Shown here one piece after another: positions 18,706 through 27,726 of a stretch of DNA of 64,000 bases; positions within the stretch are counted from its first letter, which is position 1; the number at the start of each line of letters is the position of its first letter. The position numbers and the translations under genes are program-made. This DNA comes from Oscillospiraceae bacterium. Lineage in GTDB: Bacteria > Bacillota > Clostridia > Oscillospirales > Ruminococcaceae. The stretch spans positions 1-64,000 of the forward strand of contig JAGAJN010000039.1 of assembly GCA_017828975.1 (NCBI GenBank), read 5' to 3'. The notes below the pieces were generated by a model, which saw nothing but the letters and a program-made list of their open reading frames with translations, did not search any database and was not told the DNA's origin.

Positions 18706-19415
18706 TGAAACTTTCACAGAGAGATAAAGTCATTTTCCTTGCTGTTGTGGCATTCCTTACTATCTTACTGGGCGGCGTTCTGTTTGTTAAGCCTAAGTAT
18801 GAGGAAATGAAATCCACTGAGGTCACACTTGAGGAAAAGAGAAACGAAAAGACAGCTACCGACGATAAGATCGGCACGCTTGAATCCAAGAAGGAAGAGC
18901 TGAAAAAGGCTGTCAAGGACGTTGAAGAAATTCAGGAAATGTTCATTCCCCATCTGGAAACCTTTGAGGTTGAACCCTTCCTCTTCGAGATAATTTCCGA
19001 GAGCGATATTGAGATCACTGCGTCTGAGTATGAGCTTATGACCGCTTCGGAGCTTAAGAATTATGTTTACCAGAAAAATGCAGTTGCATACCCCATGCGA
19101 ATGGACGCTGACCTTAACGGCGAGCTTCCTCAGGAGGTAGTTGACGCATACAATCAGGTAAAGGTTTCTGCTCCCGCAGGCGTTAAGGTAGGTCTTACAA
19201 CAGCTAAGATAAGCTTCAGAGGTCCCTTTGAGGACATCGAAGCTGCTCTCGACAACTTTGCTTCTCAGGATAAGACCGTTATTGTAACAGGTCTTGAGGG
19301 CAAGAGCTCCGATGCTAAGGAAGCCAACGCAGGAGAAGCAGAGGAAAAGGGTCCCGAGGGTATCCTTACTGTTTACGTATTCCACATTGAACATATGGCA
19401 GAGGTCAAGGACTAA
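18705..19415 (+). CDS. pilO: PilO-like pilus alignment protein
   Basis: The 236-residue protein has an N-terminal membrane helix (about residues 8-27, VIFLAVVAFLTILLGG). A heptad-rich coiled coil follows (about 33-75, EEKRNEKTATDDKIGTLESK and onward), then an extracytoplasmic alpha/beta domain. This is the PilO architecture, and its position immediately after a PilN-like protein agrees. Translation is coupled to the upstream gene by a TAATG overlap. Sequence similarity to PilO is low, so the call rests on architecture and order. A 190-bp gap with two stable hairpins follows. Confidence 0.75.
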   Translation: MKLSQRDKVIFLAVVAFLTILLGGVLFVKPKYEEMKSTEVTLEEKRNEKTATDDKIGTLESKKEELKKAVKDVEEIQEMFIPHLETFEVEPFLFEIISESDIEITASEYELMTASELKNYVYQKNAVAYPMRMDADLNGELPQEVVDAYNQVKVSAPAGVKVGLTTAKISFRGPFEDIEAALDNFASQDKTVIVTGLEGKSSDAKEANAGEAEEKGPEGILTVYVFHIEHMAEVKD

Positions 19416-19433
19416 AGCTGTGACTATTGTACG

Positions 19434-19551
19434 CAGGGTCCCGATTAGGGGCTCTGCCGTGCAGTCAGTATTTTTATTCAGTTAATTCTGCGTAGAGATA
19501 CTGATTTCCAATGCGTCCGGACCTTTGCGGAGGTATCGGAAATCAGTATCC
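19434..19551 (+). ncRNA. Intra-operon structured RNA region, two hairpins
   Basis: Hairpin 1 (19434-19458) is GCAGGGTCCC/GGGGCTCTGC. Hairpin 2 (19498-19551) has perfect 13-bp arms, GATACTGATTTCC and GGAAATCAGTATC, with a possible inner ACCT/AGGT stem. Neither is followed by a U-tract, so these are not ordinary terminators. RNA stabilisation, processing or a regulatory element are possible. No known riboswitch class was recognised. Confidence 0.5.
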
Positions 19552-19606
19552 CTCAATGTGCGATACCGATTAAAAAATAACAATAAACAAGAAAGGTGGT
19601 ATTTAT

Positions 19607-21778
19607 ATGTCGTACAGAAATGCAGGACGGCGCAGGCAGACGAAGGGTATTGTACTTTTCACAGTAGTTGCCATTATGCTATTTCTATTAATCATGGTTA
19701 TGTCTACCCTTTCGGTTGTTTCGTCCGCTCAAAGGCGTACATATACAAAATTTAAGGAAAATCAGGCTTATTTTACTGCCCGTTCGGGTATAGCTTCCTT
19801 CCTGAGAGCCGGTTCTGCCGGCCCCAGTGAAACTGCACTTGTAGGTTTTCACGATGAGTTCCTCGATCTGTGCCAGAACGGTAATGTTTATAACGACACG
19901 GGCAAAAGCTTCGATGACATGGAAGGCTCCTCCGATGTTATGAAGGTTACTGTTGAATTCCCTCAGCCCCCTCAGAGCGGCGGTGACCTGAAATACCTTT
20001 ACGGTTCATGTAAGATCTATGTTTACAAAACAGGTGTTGATAAGGCAAAGATCGTTTCCAGGGCTGCCATCGGCGGATTCGATAGCGGCGAACCCGAGAG
20101 CGTTGTAACTCTTTACATCAGCGTTCCTACTCCAAAGCCTGAGCTTTTCAAGAACGCTATGACTTCCTTTGCTAACGTTACCAACTCTACTGTCGGTATT
20201 CTCGGCGGTATGGGTGCTTACGTTGACCCCGCTAACGGTTCAAAGGCATCGTCGGACAAAGCTGAAGCAAGTACAATGACATATGTAAACAACGGCTTTG
20301 TTTCCAGAAATGTTGTTATCGGAAGCGGTGCTACACTTCATACCCAGGCTGAGTTCGTTTTCCAGGACGTAGTAGGCAAGCTGAAATCGGACGGAACCTA
20401 TGAGGCCTCCGAACCTCAGTATATGGGACTTACTGTAATGGGTGATGCAAAATTCACCGATATGTTCACGGTATACGGTGACAGCACCAGCAAGACTCCT
20501 TATGTTTATGTTGACGGAAATCTTGCCATCAGCACAGGTACTAAGATAGGTGCAGATTTTGATTCCGGAAGCATTTCGGACAGTGCCGATAATGCGGTCA
20601 ATGTTTACTGCAATACCATTAACATCAGTAACACTCCTACCATCAACGGCGATCTTTACATCTATGGTGAATCTCAGGACACAGATTATGCTTATATGAC
20701 CTCTGCAGGCGCTGATACGACTGCAAATTCAATAGCCGGCGGAACATATTACGGCGATATATACTGCAACGGCGATCTCGTTCTCGGTGCAGGCGGTCAG
20801 ACACCTACTATTGAGGGTGATGTTTACTGTACCGGAACTCTGACTGTAAATAGTGCTAATATCAACGGCACCCTTTATGCAGCTGCATATGCCGGTTCAA
20901 ACCCCGTTTTAGCAGATGCTACAATAGCACAGGTGTACAGCGATATGCCCTCCGATTTTATCGAAAAGGATTATGTAAAGGAAAACATTATTGCAAATCC
21001 CGGTTCACAGTTTGATAACTTCGTAGGCGTAACCCAGGACAATCAGCCTGTTGCCGGCACAATGTATCCCGCTCTGGGCTACTACACCGATGATTCCGGT
21101 AATTGGGTGGAAAGAACCACTGTTGACTCCAGCTGGAGTATCTGGAATCCCTATGACTATTTCCAGATGAACGACAGCGGCAAGGTCGCTTATATTGATG
21201 CGACAGAAAACAGCCTGAATATCGTTGTTCCCAACGGCTTCTTCCCCACAAATACACAGAACAACAAGATCGTTATCAAGGGCGACAAGCGTGTTGACTT
21301 CTACATTGTTGAACACACTCCCAATCCTTGGGTTTGGAACGATGATACGACATATACATCTTCGTCCAATCAGAACAGTGCAAGAAACAATATGGTCATC
21401 ACCGAGGACTTTTACAGAGCACTTACAAACGGTGACCAGATTCATATTGCCTGCCCCGGTGCAACAGACAATATCTCTCTGAATGTTTACTACAATATTC
21501 AGGACGGAATGACCTATAATATCGAAGGCGACCTGCTGATGGGTTATATCTACGGACCCAATGCTGTTGTCAATATGAACAACGGCGTAAGCATCGACAA
21601 TATCAATTACGACGGCACAAGCTATGGTACGGTTAGCAATATGCAGTTTATCGGCTCCTGCGTAACTTCGAATATCACCACAAGCAACAGCGTTCAGGGC
21701 ATCTTCCTTCCTCCCGCAAAGGCAAACAATAGCGGTGAGAACAAGTTCTGGGAAGACCTCTACTATCTGAATTATTGA
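19607..21778 (+). CDS. Large PilX-like pilus-associated protein with beta-solenoid repeats
   Basis: The 723-residue protein starts at 19607 after AAAGGTGG. A basic start (RRRQTKG) leads into a single membrane helix (IVLFTVVAIMLFLLIMVMST, about residues 18-37), followed by QAYFTARSG, as in PilX N-terminal regions. Unlike classical prepilins, position +5 after the Gly is Thr, not Glu. The rest is secreted and rich in Gly, Asn, Ser and Thr. It contains repeats of the GDLYIYG, GDIYCNGDLVLG and GDVYCTGTLTV type that suggest a right-handed beta-helix like polymer-forming (bactofilin-like) domains. Position in the pilus operon suggests a minor, possibly tip-located, subunit or adhesin. The ligand is unknown. 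Confidence 0.75.
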   Translation: MSYRNAGRRRQTKGIVLFTVVAIMLFLLIMVMSTLSVVSSAQRRTYTKFKENQAYFTARSGIASFLRAGSAGPSETALVGFHDEFLDLCQNGNVYNDTGKSFDDMEGSSDVMKVTVEFPQPPQSGGDLKYLYGSCKIYVYKTGVDKAKIVSRAAIGGFDSGEPESVVTLYISVPTPKPELFKNAMTSFANVTNSTVGILGGMGAYVDPANGSKASSDKAEASTMTYVNNGFVSRNVVIGSGATLHTQAEFVFQDVVGKLKSDGTYEASEPQYMGLTVMGDAKFTDMFTVYGDSTSKTPYVYVDGNLAISTGTKIGADFDSGSISDSADNAVNVYCNTINISNTPTINGDLYIYGESQDTDYAYMTSAGADTTANSIAGGTYYGDIYCNGDLVLGAGGQTPTIEGDVYCTGTLTVNSANINGTLYAAAYAGSNPVLADATIAQVYSDMPSDFIEKDYVKENIIANPGSQFDNFVGVTQDNQPVAGTMYPALGYYTDDSGNWVERTTVDSSWSIWNPYDYFQMNDSGKVAYIDATENSLNIVVPNGFFPTNTQNNKIVIKGDKRVDFYIVEHTPNPWVWNDDTTYTSSSNQNSARNNMVITEDFYRALTNGDQIHIACPGATDNISLNVYYNIQDGMTYNIEGDLLMGYIYGPNAVVNMNNGVSIDNINYDGTSYGTVSNMQFIGSCVTSNITTSNSVQGIFLPPAKANNSGENKFWEDLYYLNY

Positions 21779-21792
21779 TTGGAGGGGCGTTT

Positions 21793-22140
21793 ATGAAAGC
21801 TAAAAAAATTAAGGGTATGACACTCGTCGAGGTACTCGTTGCAATGACTATCTTGGGCATCGGCGGTATGATGCTTTGTACCGGCTTTGCTCAGGTAAAC
21901 AAAATGAATGCCGAAAATTACGATTTTAACCAGCGTATGTCCGACCAGATAAAGCTGGCTGAAAATCAGGAAACCGATGCAGACAGAACAACAGATACAA
22001 CGGGCAGTGTTAAGCTCACGGTCAATGGCGTAGATTACAGTGTTTCGGGAAAAAGCACATGGATAGACACAACTACCGAGGACGGACATGACAAGGTAGA
22101 TGTCGATTTCAAATACTTCGTTCCCGATCCTATCCCGTAA
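21793..22140 (+). CDS. Type IV prepilin-like minor pseudopilin (PilV/GspI-like)
   Basis: The 115-residue protein starts at 21793 after GGAGGGGCG. It has a short basic leader (MKAKKIKG), the prepilin peptidase site G|MTLVEV with Glu at +5, and a hydrophobic helix to about residue 30. A small polar domain of about 80 residues follows. The leader and helix place it among minor pilins. It is followed 18 bp later by a second prepilin-like gene. The specific minor-pilin role cannot be assigned from the divergent C-terminus. Confidence 0.85.
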   Translation: MKAKKIKGMTLVEVLVAMTILGIGGMMLCTGFAQVNKMNAENYDFNQRMSDQIKLAENQETDADRTTDTTGSVKLTVNGVDYSVSGKSTWIDTTTEDGHDKVDVDFKYFVPDPIP

Positions 22141-22158
22141 GAGCAGAGGGGTGAACTT

Positions 22159-23067
22159 ATGAAGCTTAAAAAACTAAAGGGCTTTACCCTTATCGAGCTT
22201 ATTATCGTACTGGCTATCTTCGTTTCGGTTCTTACCGCAATATTGCAGCTTATGGAGCCTGTAAACGAGGTCTATGCCGATACGGTAATGTATGAAAGTC
22301 AGCGTACTGCTGAGCAGGGTATTGCCGATTATATTACCGAGAGTCTGAGATACTCTCAGCGTGCTTCCATTATAGATCATGGTGAAACTGTGACATATCG
22401 TGACGGTTCGACTACTCGTACCGTCAGCAGCGAAGCAGATGCAGTTGATTACTTTGCCAACAAGAATGAGCTGGACCTTACCGATCCCGACGTTGCTGAA
22501 AGAATAAACGTCATCAGGATCGACAGAACCACCACCTATACCGACAAGGGCTACACCTACACAGGCAGACTTATCAGGCGTAAGGGCTGGGATCCGTCGG
22601 TTTCACCGCTTACAGGTACTGTTGACATCGCTGATGTAAAAACCAACTACACGACTTCAAGCCTGTATATGGCACTTGGTCCCGACTATTACGGCAAGGA
22701 TTCTTACAGCATCTATCTGCCCAACAATTACACGGCAGATTATGAGCATTTCGACGATCTGGGAAATTCTCTCGGAACCTATGCCGACCCCATCAATCAG
22801 CAGCAGAAGGGCTTTGACGTAATTTGTGAGTCATTCAATCTGGGCGGAACTATGGCAAACACACTCCGCTCCAACAGAAAGATCTCCAGCATTACCTCCA
22901 GCTCCGTTACTGCTATGAACTACCTTATCAAGATCGATATGCTTGATTATCAGACCAATGCCCAGGTGGATTTCGGTAAATACGGAACCTCCACAGGCTA
23001 CGGTGCAACTCCTAAGGATACTTACATAGTATTCGTTCGTCCCGACGTTTCAAATCCTAACGGTTAA
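22159..23067 (+). CDS. Type IV prepilin-like minor pilin (PilW-like)
   Basis: The 302-residue protein starts with leader MKLKKLKG, cleavage site G|FTLIEL and a hydrophobic N-terminal helix (IIVLAIFVSVLTAIL). The long C-terminal domain of about 270 residues is larger than a major pilin. That matches PilW/GspJ-type minor pilins, which prime pilus assembly. It is the last plus-strand gene before the convergent pilD. AGAGGGGTG lies before the ATG. The function is inferred from leader, size and place. Confidence 0.85.
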   Translation: MKLKKLKGFTLIELIIVLAIFVSVLTAILQLMEPVNEVYADTVMYESQRTAEQGIADYITESLRYSQRASIIDHGETVTYRDGSTTRTVSSEADAVDYFANKNELDLTDPDVAERINVIRIDRTTTYTDKGYTYTGRLIRRKGWDPSVSPLTGTVDIADVKTNYTTSSLYMALGPDYYGKDSYSIYLPNNYTADYEHFDDLGNSLGTYADPINQQQKGFDVICESFNLGGTMANTLRSNRKISSITSSSVTAMNYLIKIDMLDYQTNAQVDFGKYGTSTGYGATPKDTYIVFVRPDVSNPNG

Positions 23068-23073
23068 TTAACG

Positions 23074-23116
23074 CCGCAAAAAGCTTGCAGGCAAATTTGT
23101 CTGCAAGCTTTAGCGG
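23074..23116 (+). terminator. Hairpin after pilW-like gene
   Basis: CCGC-AAAGCTTGCAG pairs with CTGCAAGCTTT-GCGG just after the stop codon. It lacks a following T-run on the plus strand, so termination efficiency is uncertain. Confidence 0.55.
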
Positions 23117-23145
23117 AGTATTTTGTACCTGTAAAATATTATTTT

Positions 23146-23247
23146 TTCGGGAAATTTGCTTGCGCTATCTGTAAAGTTTCGTCAAAATCATAAAAAATAC
23201 CGCCGCAAAGCATTTGCTTTACAGCGGTTCAAAACAAATTTCCCGAA
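23146..23247. repeat. Long inverted repeat between convergent pilus genes
   Basis: Perfect 13-bp arms (TTCGGGAAATTTG at 23146-23158 and CAAATTTCCCGAA at 23235-23247) enclose about 76 bp. Inside is a further imperfect CCGCCGCAAAGC/GCTTTACAGCGG stem. It lies between the convergent pilW-like and pilD genes and may be a bidirectional transcript end or a small mobile relic. Confidence 0.55.
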
Positions 23248-23260
23248 AGAACAATATCTG

Positions 23261-24268
23261 TCAGGCAGTCATTTCGGTAATAGGGAATGTGAGCAGCTTC
23301 GAGTACCAATCAACGATCTCATTTCCAAAGAATATGGCGATCGCTATTCCGATAGCAAGCCATGGACCGAATGCAAACTGCGATTCGCTGCTGCGTTTCT
23401 TCTGGATAAGTCCGTAAACGGCTCCGATAAGTATTCCGGCACCTGCTGCCACTATGCTTCTCTTCCAGCCGAGGTAAATTCCCGCAGCTGCCATCAGCAC
23501 GACGTCGCCCATTCCGAAGCCGAATACGGGTGGCTGCTCCTTTATCTCAGCTTCGACCCTTGCAAGCTCGGTTTCCACCTTCTGAATCTCCCGCTTGTCC
23601 TTGACAGAAACCGAATTCAGCTCCTTCAGACGCTTGCGGAGCTTCCGAGCAGCAGAACGGTCCTCATCTGTAAACAGCGCAAAAAGCGGTGTCAGCACAA
23701 ATCCTATCAGAAGGAAGGGGACGCTTATTGCCGCCGCACCAATGAGGCTTTCCTTCAAGCTTACCATACCCCAGCGGATAACGTTTATCTGCGGGAGGGC
23801 GAGTACAGCGGCAATCACGTTGATAACCGCCATAACTATCAGTACGCCGACAGTCATTTCCTGAGTGTCATAATCCTCAAAGCCGATGACGATAAGCGTC
23901 GATATGAACAGGCAGGTGAGTATGGGAAGCATAGCTCCCGTGCTGAACATATCAAACTTCATAAACACAAATACATAAAGTATTCCGTTTAAGAATTCGA
24001 CCAGCGGGTATCTGCCCGAGATCTTTTCTCCGCAGCTGCGGCATTTGCCCTTTAAGACAAACAGCCAGCTGATGATGGGGATAAGGTCATAACGCTTGAT
24101 CTCCGCTCCGCAGGTCATACAGTGGGAATTCTTCTTGGTAAGGGACTCCCCCGCAGGCAGGCGGAAGATACATACATTCAGAAAGCTGCCTATACATATC
24201 CCGAAGATGAACACGACTATGTAGACCGCGATCTGACCGATAAGCCCCATTAGCATTACATTGTCCAT
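23261..24268 (-). CDS. pilD: Prepilin peptidase / N-methyltransferase with an inserted coiled-coil segment
   Basis: PilD removes the leader of prepilins at the Gly|Phe bond and N-methylates the new terminus. The 335-residue protein has the N-terminal domain with two CxxC pairs (CMTCGAE and CRSCGEK), as in classical bifunctional enzymes. The catalytic aspartates appear in FEDYDTQ and in FGFGMGDVVL. Hydrophobic segments give about seven to eight membrane passes. It differs from typical PilD in a charged insertion of about 45 residues (ARKLRKRLKELNSVSVKDKR onward) between transmembrane segments. AAGGAGTG precedes the ATG. It is divergent from pilB and convergent with the minor pilins. Confidence 0.92.
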   Translation of the reverse strand: MDNVMLMGLIGQIAVYIVVFIFGICIGSFLNVCIFRLPAGESLTKKNSHCMTCGAEIKRYDLIPIISWLFVLKGKCRSCGEKISGRYPLVEFLNGILYVFVFMKFDMFSTGAMLPILTCLFISTLIVIGFEDYDTQEMTVGVLIVMAVINVIAAVLALPQINVIRWGMVSLKESLIGAAAISVPFLLIGFVLTPLFALFTDEDRSAARKLRKRLKELNSVSVKDKREIQKVETELARVEAEIKEQPPVFGFGMGDVVLMAAAGIYLGWKRSIVAAGAGILIGAVYGLIQKKRSSESQFAFGPWLAIGIAIAIFFGNEIVDWYSKLLTFPITEMTA

Positions 24269-24403
24269 AAGCCAAACACTCCTTAAATGTTATTGTACAT
24301 TCCATTTTAACATATATTTCGCATAAATACAAGTGTATTTTCCATAACAACGTGAAAAAACCTGAATCTGCACAGGTAATCTATTATTTAGGAGGCAAAT
24401 TCA

Positions 24404-26089
24404 ATGAAAAACGTGCCAATAGGTCAGTATATGGTCAATAAGGGCATCATTACCGAGGAGCAGCTCCAGAATGTCCTTGAAGCCAAGAAAAAGGAAAATG
24501 TGCCCGGAAAATTTTTCGGTGATTATCTGCTTGAGCTGAAGTATGTTACCGATGTTCAGTTTGCACAGGTGCTTTCGGAAAAGCTGAATGTTCCTTTCGT
24601 TGACCTTACCGACCCGAACCTCGCCATTTCTCAGGAGGCCGTTAAGAAGATCCCCGAGGCTCTGGCGAAAAAGCATAATGTTATCGCTATCAAGATAACG
24701 GGCAAAAGACTTACCGTCGCTACAAACGACCCCGTTAACTTCTATATTTTCGAGGACATCAAGGTTACAACGGGTATGGACGTTGTGCCTGTTATCGCTA
24801 CTAAGGACGCTATCACTAAGGCTATCGGTAAAAACTACTCCATGCAGAATACCGACAGCATTCTCGACAGCGTTAATGAACAGTTCAGCGGCGAACAGGG
24901 CAGCAGTGATGACGACGCTGAGGGTCGTATCGACAACGCTCCTATCGTTAAGCTGGCACAGACCATCGTTGAAAACTCCTTCCGTGCAGAAGCAACGGAT
25001 ATTCATATCGAGCCGTTCAAGAGCTTTACTCGTATCAGAATCAGAGTTAACGGCGACCTTATCGAGCTGATGAACGTTTCCAACGTCGTTCATAACTCTC
25101 TCGTAACACGTCTGAAGATCATCAGCGGTATGAATATCGCCGAGAAGCGTGTTCCTCAGGACGGTCGTTTCTCTCAGGTAGTTGACGGAACAACCCTTGA
25201 CGTCCGTGTATCTAACCTGCCGACAGTCAACGGCGAAAAGGTCGTTATCCGTATCCTCTCCACCGGTGACGTTGCGCTGAGAAAGATCACCGAGCTGGGT
25301 ATGTCCGACTATAACTATAAGAAGTTTGAATCAATGCTGAAGGTTCCTCAGGGCGTTATGCTGGTTACGGGACCTACCGGTTCAGGTAAAACAACCACCC
25401 TTTACGCTGCCCTCGGTGAAATGGCTAAGCCAAACGTTAACGTTATCACCGTTGAGGACCCTGTCGAAAAGAATATCGAAGGCATCAATCAGTGTCAGAT
25501 CAACGATAAGGCGGGTATGACATTCGCTGCTGCCCTTCGTTCTATCCTCCGTCAGGACCCCGACATCATAATGGTCGGAGAAATGCGTGACCAGGAAACT
25601 GCCGAGATCGCTATCAGAGCGGCTATCACCGGTCATATGGTGCTCTCCACACTGCATACAAACTCTGCTTCCGCTACTATCACTCGTCTTGTTGATATGG
25701 GCGTTCAGGCGTACATGGTCGCTACCTCCCTTATCGGTATCATCGCTCAGCGTCTTACCAAGAAGATCTGTATGGAGTGCCGTACACCGAGAATGTCCAC
25801 CGAGGAAGAAAACGAACTGATGGGTATCACCGGCTCTATCCAGATCTACGATGCCTGCGGCTGCCCCGCCTGCAATAACACAGGTTACAGAGGACGTACC
25901 GCTATCCACGAGATACTTCTCTGTACTCCCGAAATGTCCTCCTGTATCGCTAACGGCGGTGACGCTGAGGAAATTCAGAAGCTGGCTAAGAGTCAGGGTA
26001 CAAAGCTGCTCCGTGACAACGTTTCTGACCTGGTTCAGGAAGGTGTTACCACTATGGACGAGCTTATTCGTGTTACATACGCGGTTTGA
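24404..26089 (+). CDS. pilB: Type IV pilus assembly ATPase
   Basis: This hexameric ATPase drives pilus extension from the cytosolic side of PilC. The N-terminal 150 residues form a T2SSE-N/MshEN-like domain (GQYMVNKGIITEEQLQNVLE and GDYLLELKYV), related to domains that bind c-di-GMP in some PilB/MshE proteins. The usual leading Arg is replaced here, so binding is uncertain. The core has Walker A GPTGSGKTTT near residue 325, Asp box VEDPVE, Walker B IIMVGEMRD and the His box. The tetra-Cys zinc motif CMEC...CGCPAC near 455-489 marks assembly ATPases and is absent from PilT. TAGGAGG precedes the ATG. Confidence 0.96.
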   Translation: MKNVPIGQYMVNKGIITEEQLQNVLEAKKKENVPGKFFGDYLLELKYVTDVQFAQVLSEKLNVPFVDLTDPNLAISQEAVKKIPEALAKKHNVIAIKITGKRLTVATNDPVNFYIFEDIKVTTGMDVVPVIATKDAITKAIGKNYSMQNTDSILDSVNEQFSGEQGSSDDDAEGRIDNAPIVKLAQTIVENSFRAEATDIHIEPFKSFTRIRIRVNGDLIELMNVSNVVHNSLVTRLKIISGMNIAEKRVPQDGRFSQVVDGTTLDVRVSNLPTVNGEKVVIRILSTGDVALRKITELGMSDYNYKKFESMLKVPQGVMLVTGPTGSGKTTTLYAALGEMAKPNVNVITVEDPVEKNIEGINQCQINDKAGMTFAAALRSILRQDPDIIMVGEMRDQETAEIAIRAAITGHMVLSTLHTNSASATITRLVDMGVQAYMVATSLIGIIAQRLTKKICMECRTPRMSTEEENELMGITGSIQIYDACGCPACNNTGYRGRTAIHEILLCTPEMSSCIANGGDAEEIQKLAKSQGTKLLRDNVSDLVQEGVTTMDELIRVTYAV

Positions 26090-26170
26090 TCACAGGATTA
26101 TTGCGGCGATGCCGTCTGATAATAAAATTCAAGGTTTTCCCACGGGCAAACCCGAAAACGGAGGTTATTT

Positions 26171-27283
26171 ATGGAACTGGATACAAGTAAAGGTCTGGGC
26201 ACCAAACAGGAAAAGATAATTCTCAATATCGACAAGATCCTGGACGAGGCTCGTGTTCTCGGCTGCTCCGACGTTCATTTCACTGCGAAGATCGCTCCTA
26301 TCGTAAGACTTCACGGTTCTTTGAGAAAGCTCAGCTCATATCCCGAAATGACAGAGCCTGCTATTCAGAAGATCTGCGAGCAGATGTGTACTGCAAAGCA
26401 GCTGACAAACATCAAGGAGCATATCGATACCGACTTCTCCTACACCACAAGAAGAGGTTACCGTCACAGAGTTAATATCTATCATCAGAGAGGAAACACG
26501 GCTATCGCTATCCGTCTGCTGAGAAACGATATTCCTACTCTGGAGGACCTTGATCTGCCGCCTATCCTTGCAGATTTCGTAATGCGTCCCAGAGGACTTA
26601 TACTCATCACAGGACCTACGGGTTCCGGTAAGTCCACAACTCTGGCGGCTATGATCGACTATGTAAATGTAAATCGTTCCGCACATATCATCACCATTGA
26701 GGACCCTATCGAGTACGTTCACGAGCATAAGAGATGTATGATCAATCAGAGAGAGGTCGGCGACGACGTTGAGAACTTCGCTATGGCTCTCCGTGCCGCA
26801 CTCCGTGAAGACCCCGATGTTATCCTCGTAGGAGAGATGCGTGACTTTGAAACCATCAACGCAGCCGTAACCGCCGCTGAAACAGGACACCTTGTTATGT
26901 CCACACTTCATACGACCTCGGCTTCGGATACTATCAACCGTATCATCGACGTATTCCCCGCACATCAGCAGGGTCAGATCAGAACTCAGCTTGCGACCGT
27001 TCTCGTAGGCATCGGTTCTCAGACCCTTATCCCCAAGGCTGACGGTTCGGGACGAGTTGCTGCTCTTGAGATACTCAACTGCACAGACGCTATTTCCGCT
27101 ATGATCCGTGATAATAAGGTGCATCTTATCCAGACCGCTATCCAGACAGGCAGACAGCAGGGAATGGTATGCCTTGACCAGGAGCTTGCCCGTATGGTTA
27201 AGGAAGGTATTATCACCGACGATGCCGCAAGAGAAAAGGTAAGCGATCCCTCCGAATACGAGAGATACCTTAAAGCAAAATAA
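26171..27283 (+). CDS. pilT: Type IV pilus retraction ATPase
   Basis: PilT powers pilus retraction and hence twitching or surface pulling. The 370-residue protein lacks the N-terminal domain and Cys motif of PilB. Walker A GPTGSGKSTT is near residue 150, followed by IEDPIEYVHEH, Walker B VILVGEMRDFET and STLHTTSASDT. The length is slightly above the usual 345-350. Start ATG at 26171 after CGGAGG. It follows pilB by 81 bp and is probably co-transcribed. A strong terminator follows. Presence of PilT suggests dynamic and not static pili. Confidence 0.95.
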   Translation: MELDTSKGLGTKQEKIILNIDKILDEARVLGCSDVHFTAKIAPIVRLHGSLRKLSSYPEMTEPAIQKICEQMCTAKQLTNIKEHIDTDFSYTTRRGYRHRVNIYHQRGNTAIAIRLLRNDIPTLEDLDLPPILADFVMRPRGLILITGPTGSGKSTTLAAMIDYVNVNRSAHIITIEDPIEYVHEHKRCMINQREVGDDVENFAMALRAALREDPDVILVGEMRDFETINAAVTAAETGHLVMSTLHTTSASDTINRIIDVFPAHQQGQIRTQLATVLVGIGSQTLIPKADGSGRVAALEILNCTDAISAMIRDNKVHLIQTAIQTGRQQGMVCLDQELARMVKEGIITDDAAREKVSDPSEYERYLKAK

Positions 27284-27313
27284 TATCTATCATCCTTTCA
27301 TACTTTTTTCACC

Positions 27314-27358
27314 GAGCCTGTCCCGCCTTCGCAATGTTGGCGGGACAGGTTCTTTTTT
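27314..27358 (+). terminator. Strong intrinsic terminator after pilT
   Basis: GAGCCTGTCCCGCC pairs with GGCGGGACAGGTTC (one G-U), loop of 11, then TTTTTT. Confidence 0.88.
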
Positions 27359-27360
27359 AG

Positions 27361-27510
27361 TGATGAATGTTGAGTGATGAAAGTTGAATTGAATGTGGAA
27401 AGTGAAATTTTTGCAATTTTGTGGGGGACGGGTTCCCCCCACAGCATCGGCAAACCGATTTTCGGGTTTCATATAATTCAACACTCAACTTTCATCACTC
27501 AACACTAATT
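27361..27510. mobile_element. MITE-like element with heptad terminal inverted repeats
   Basis: The two ends are inverted copies sharing an uninterrupted 20-bp identity (core TGAGTGATGAAAGTTGA, left arm about 27366-27394, right arm about 27476-27506). Each end is built from 7-nt TGTTGAG/TGATGAA-like units. The roughly 80-bp centre holds a GTGGGGG/CCCCCCAC hairpin (27421-27442) and ATCGG/CCGAT. There is no coding capacity. Shorter relatives lie at 6211-6272 and 9768-9846. It is called a mobile element only by structure; no transposase or target duplication was established. Confidence 0.5.
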
Positions 27511-27726
27511 GCGCCATCACTAAAAAAATGATATTTTTTTGTTTCCTAATTGCTCCGAATTACTTAAACGTTTTATATAGATTAAAAAACAAACTGTGAA
27601 TATGTGCATTTTGTCACATCTTAGTTCATTTATTGTTCAATGTGATGAAAAAATCACTAAATATTATAGTTTTTTAGCCTTGACTGCCAAATTCACAAAA
27701 TTAGAGAAAAAAATCTCAGATTTCTA

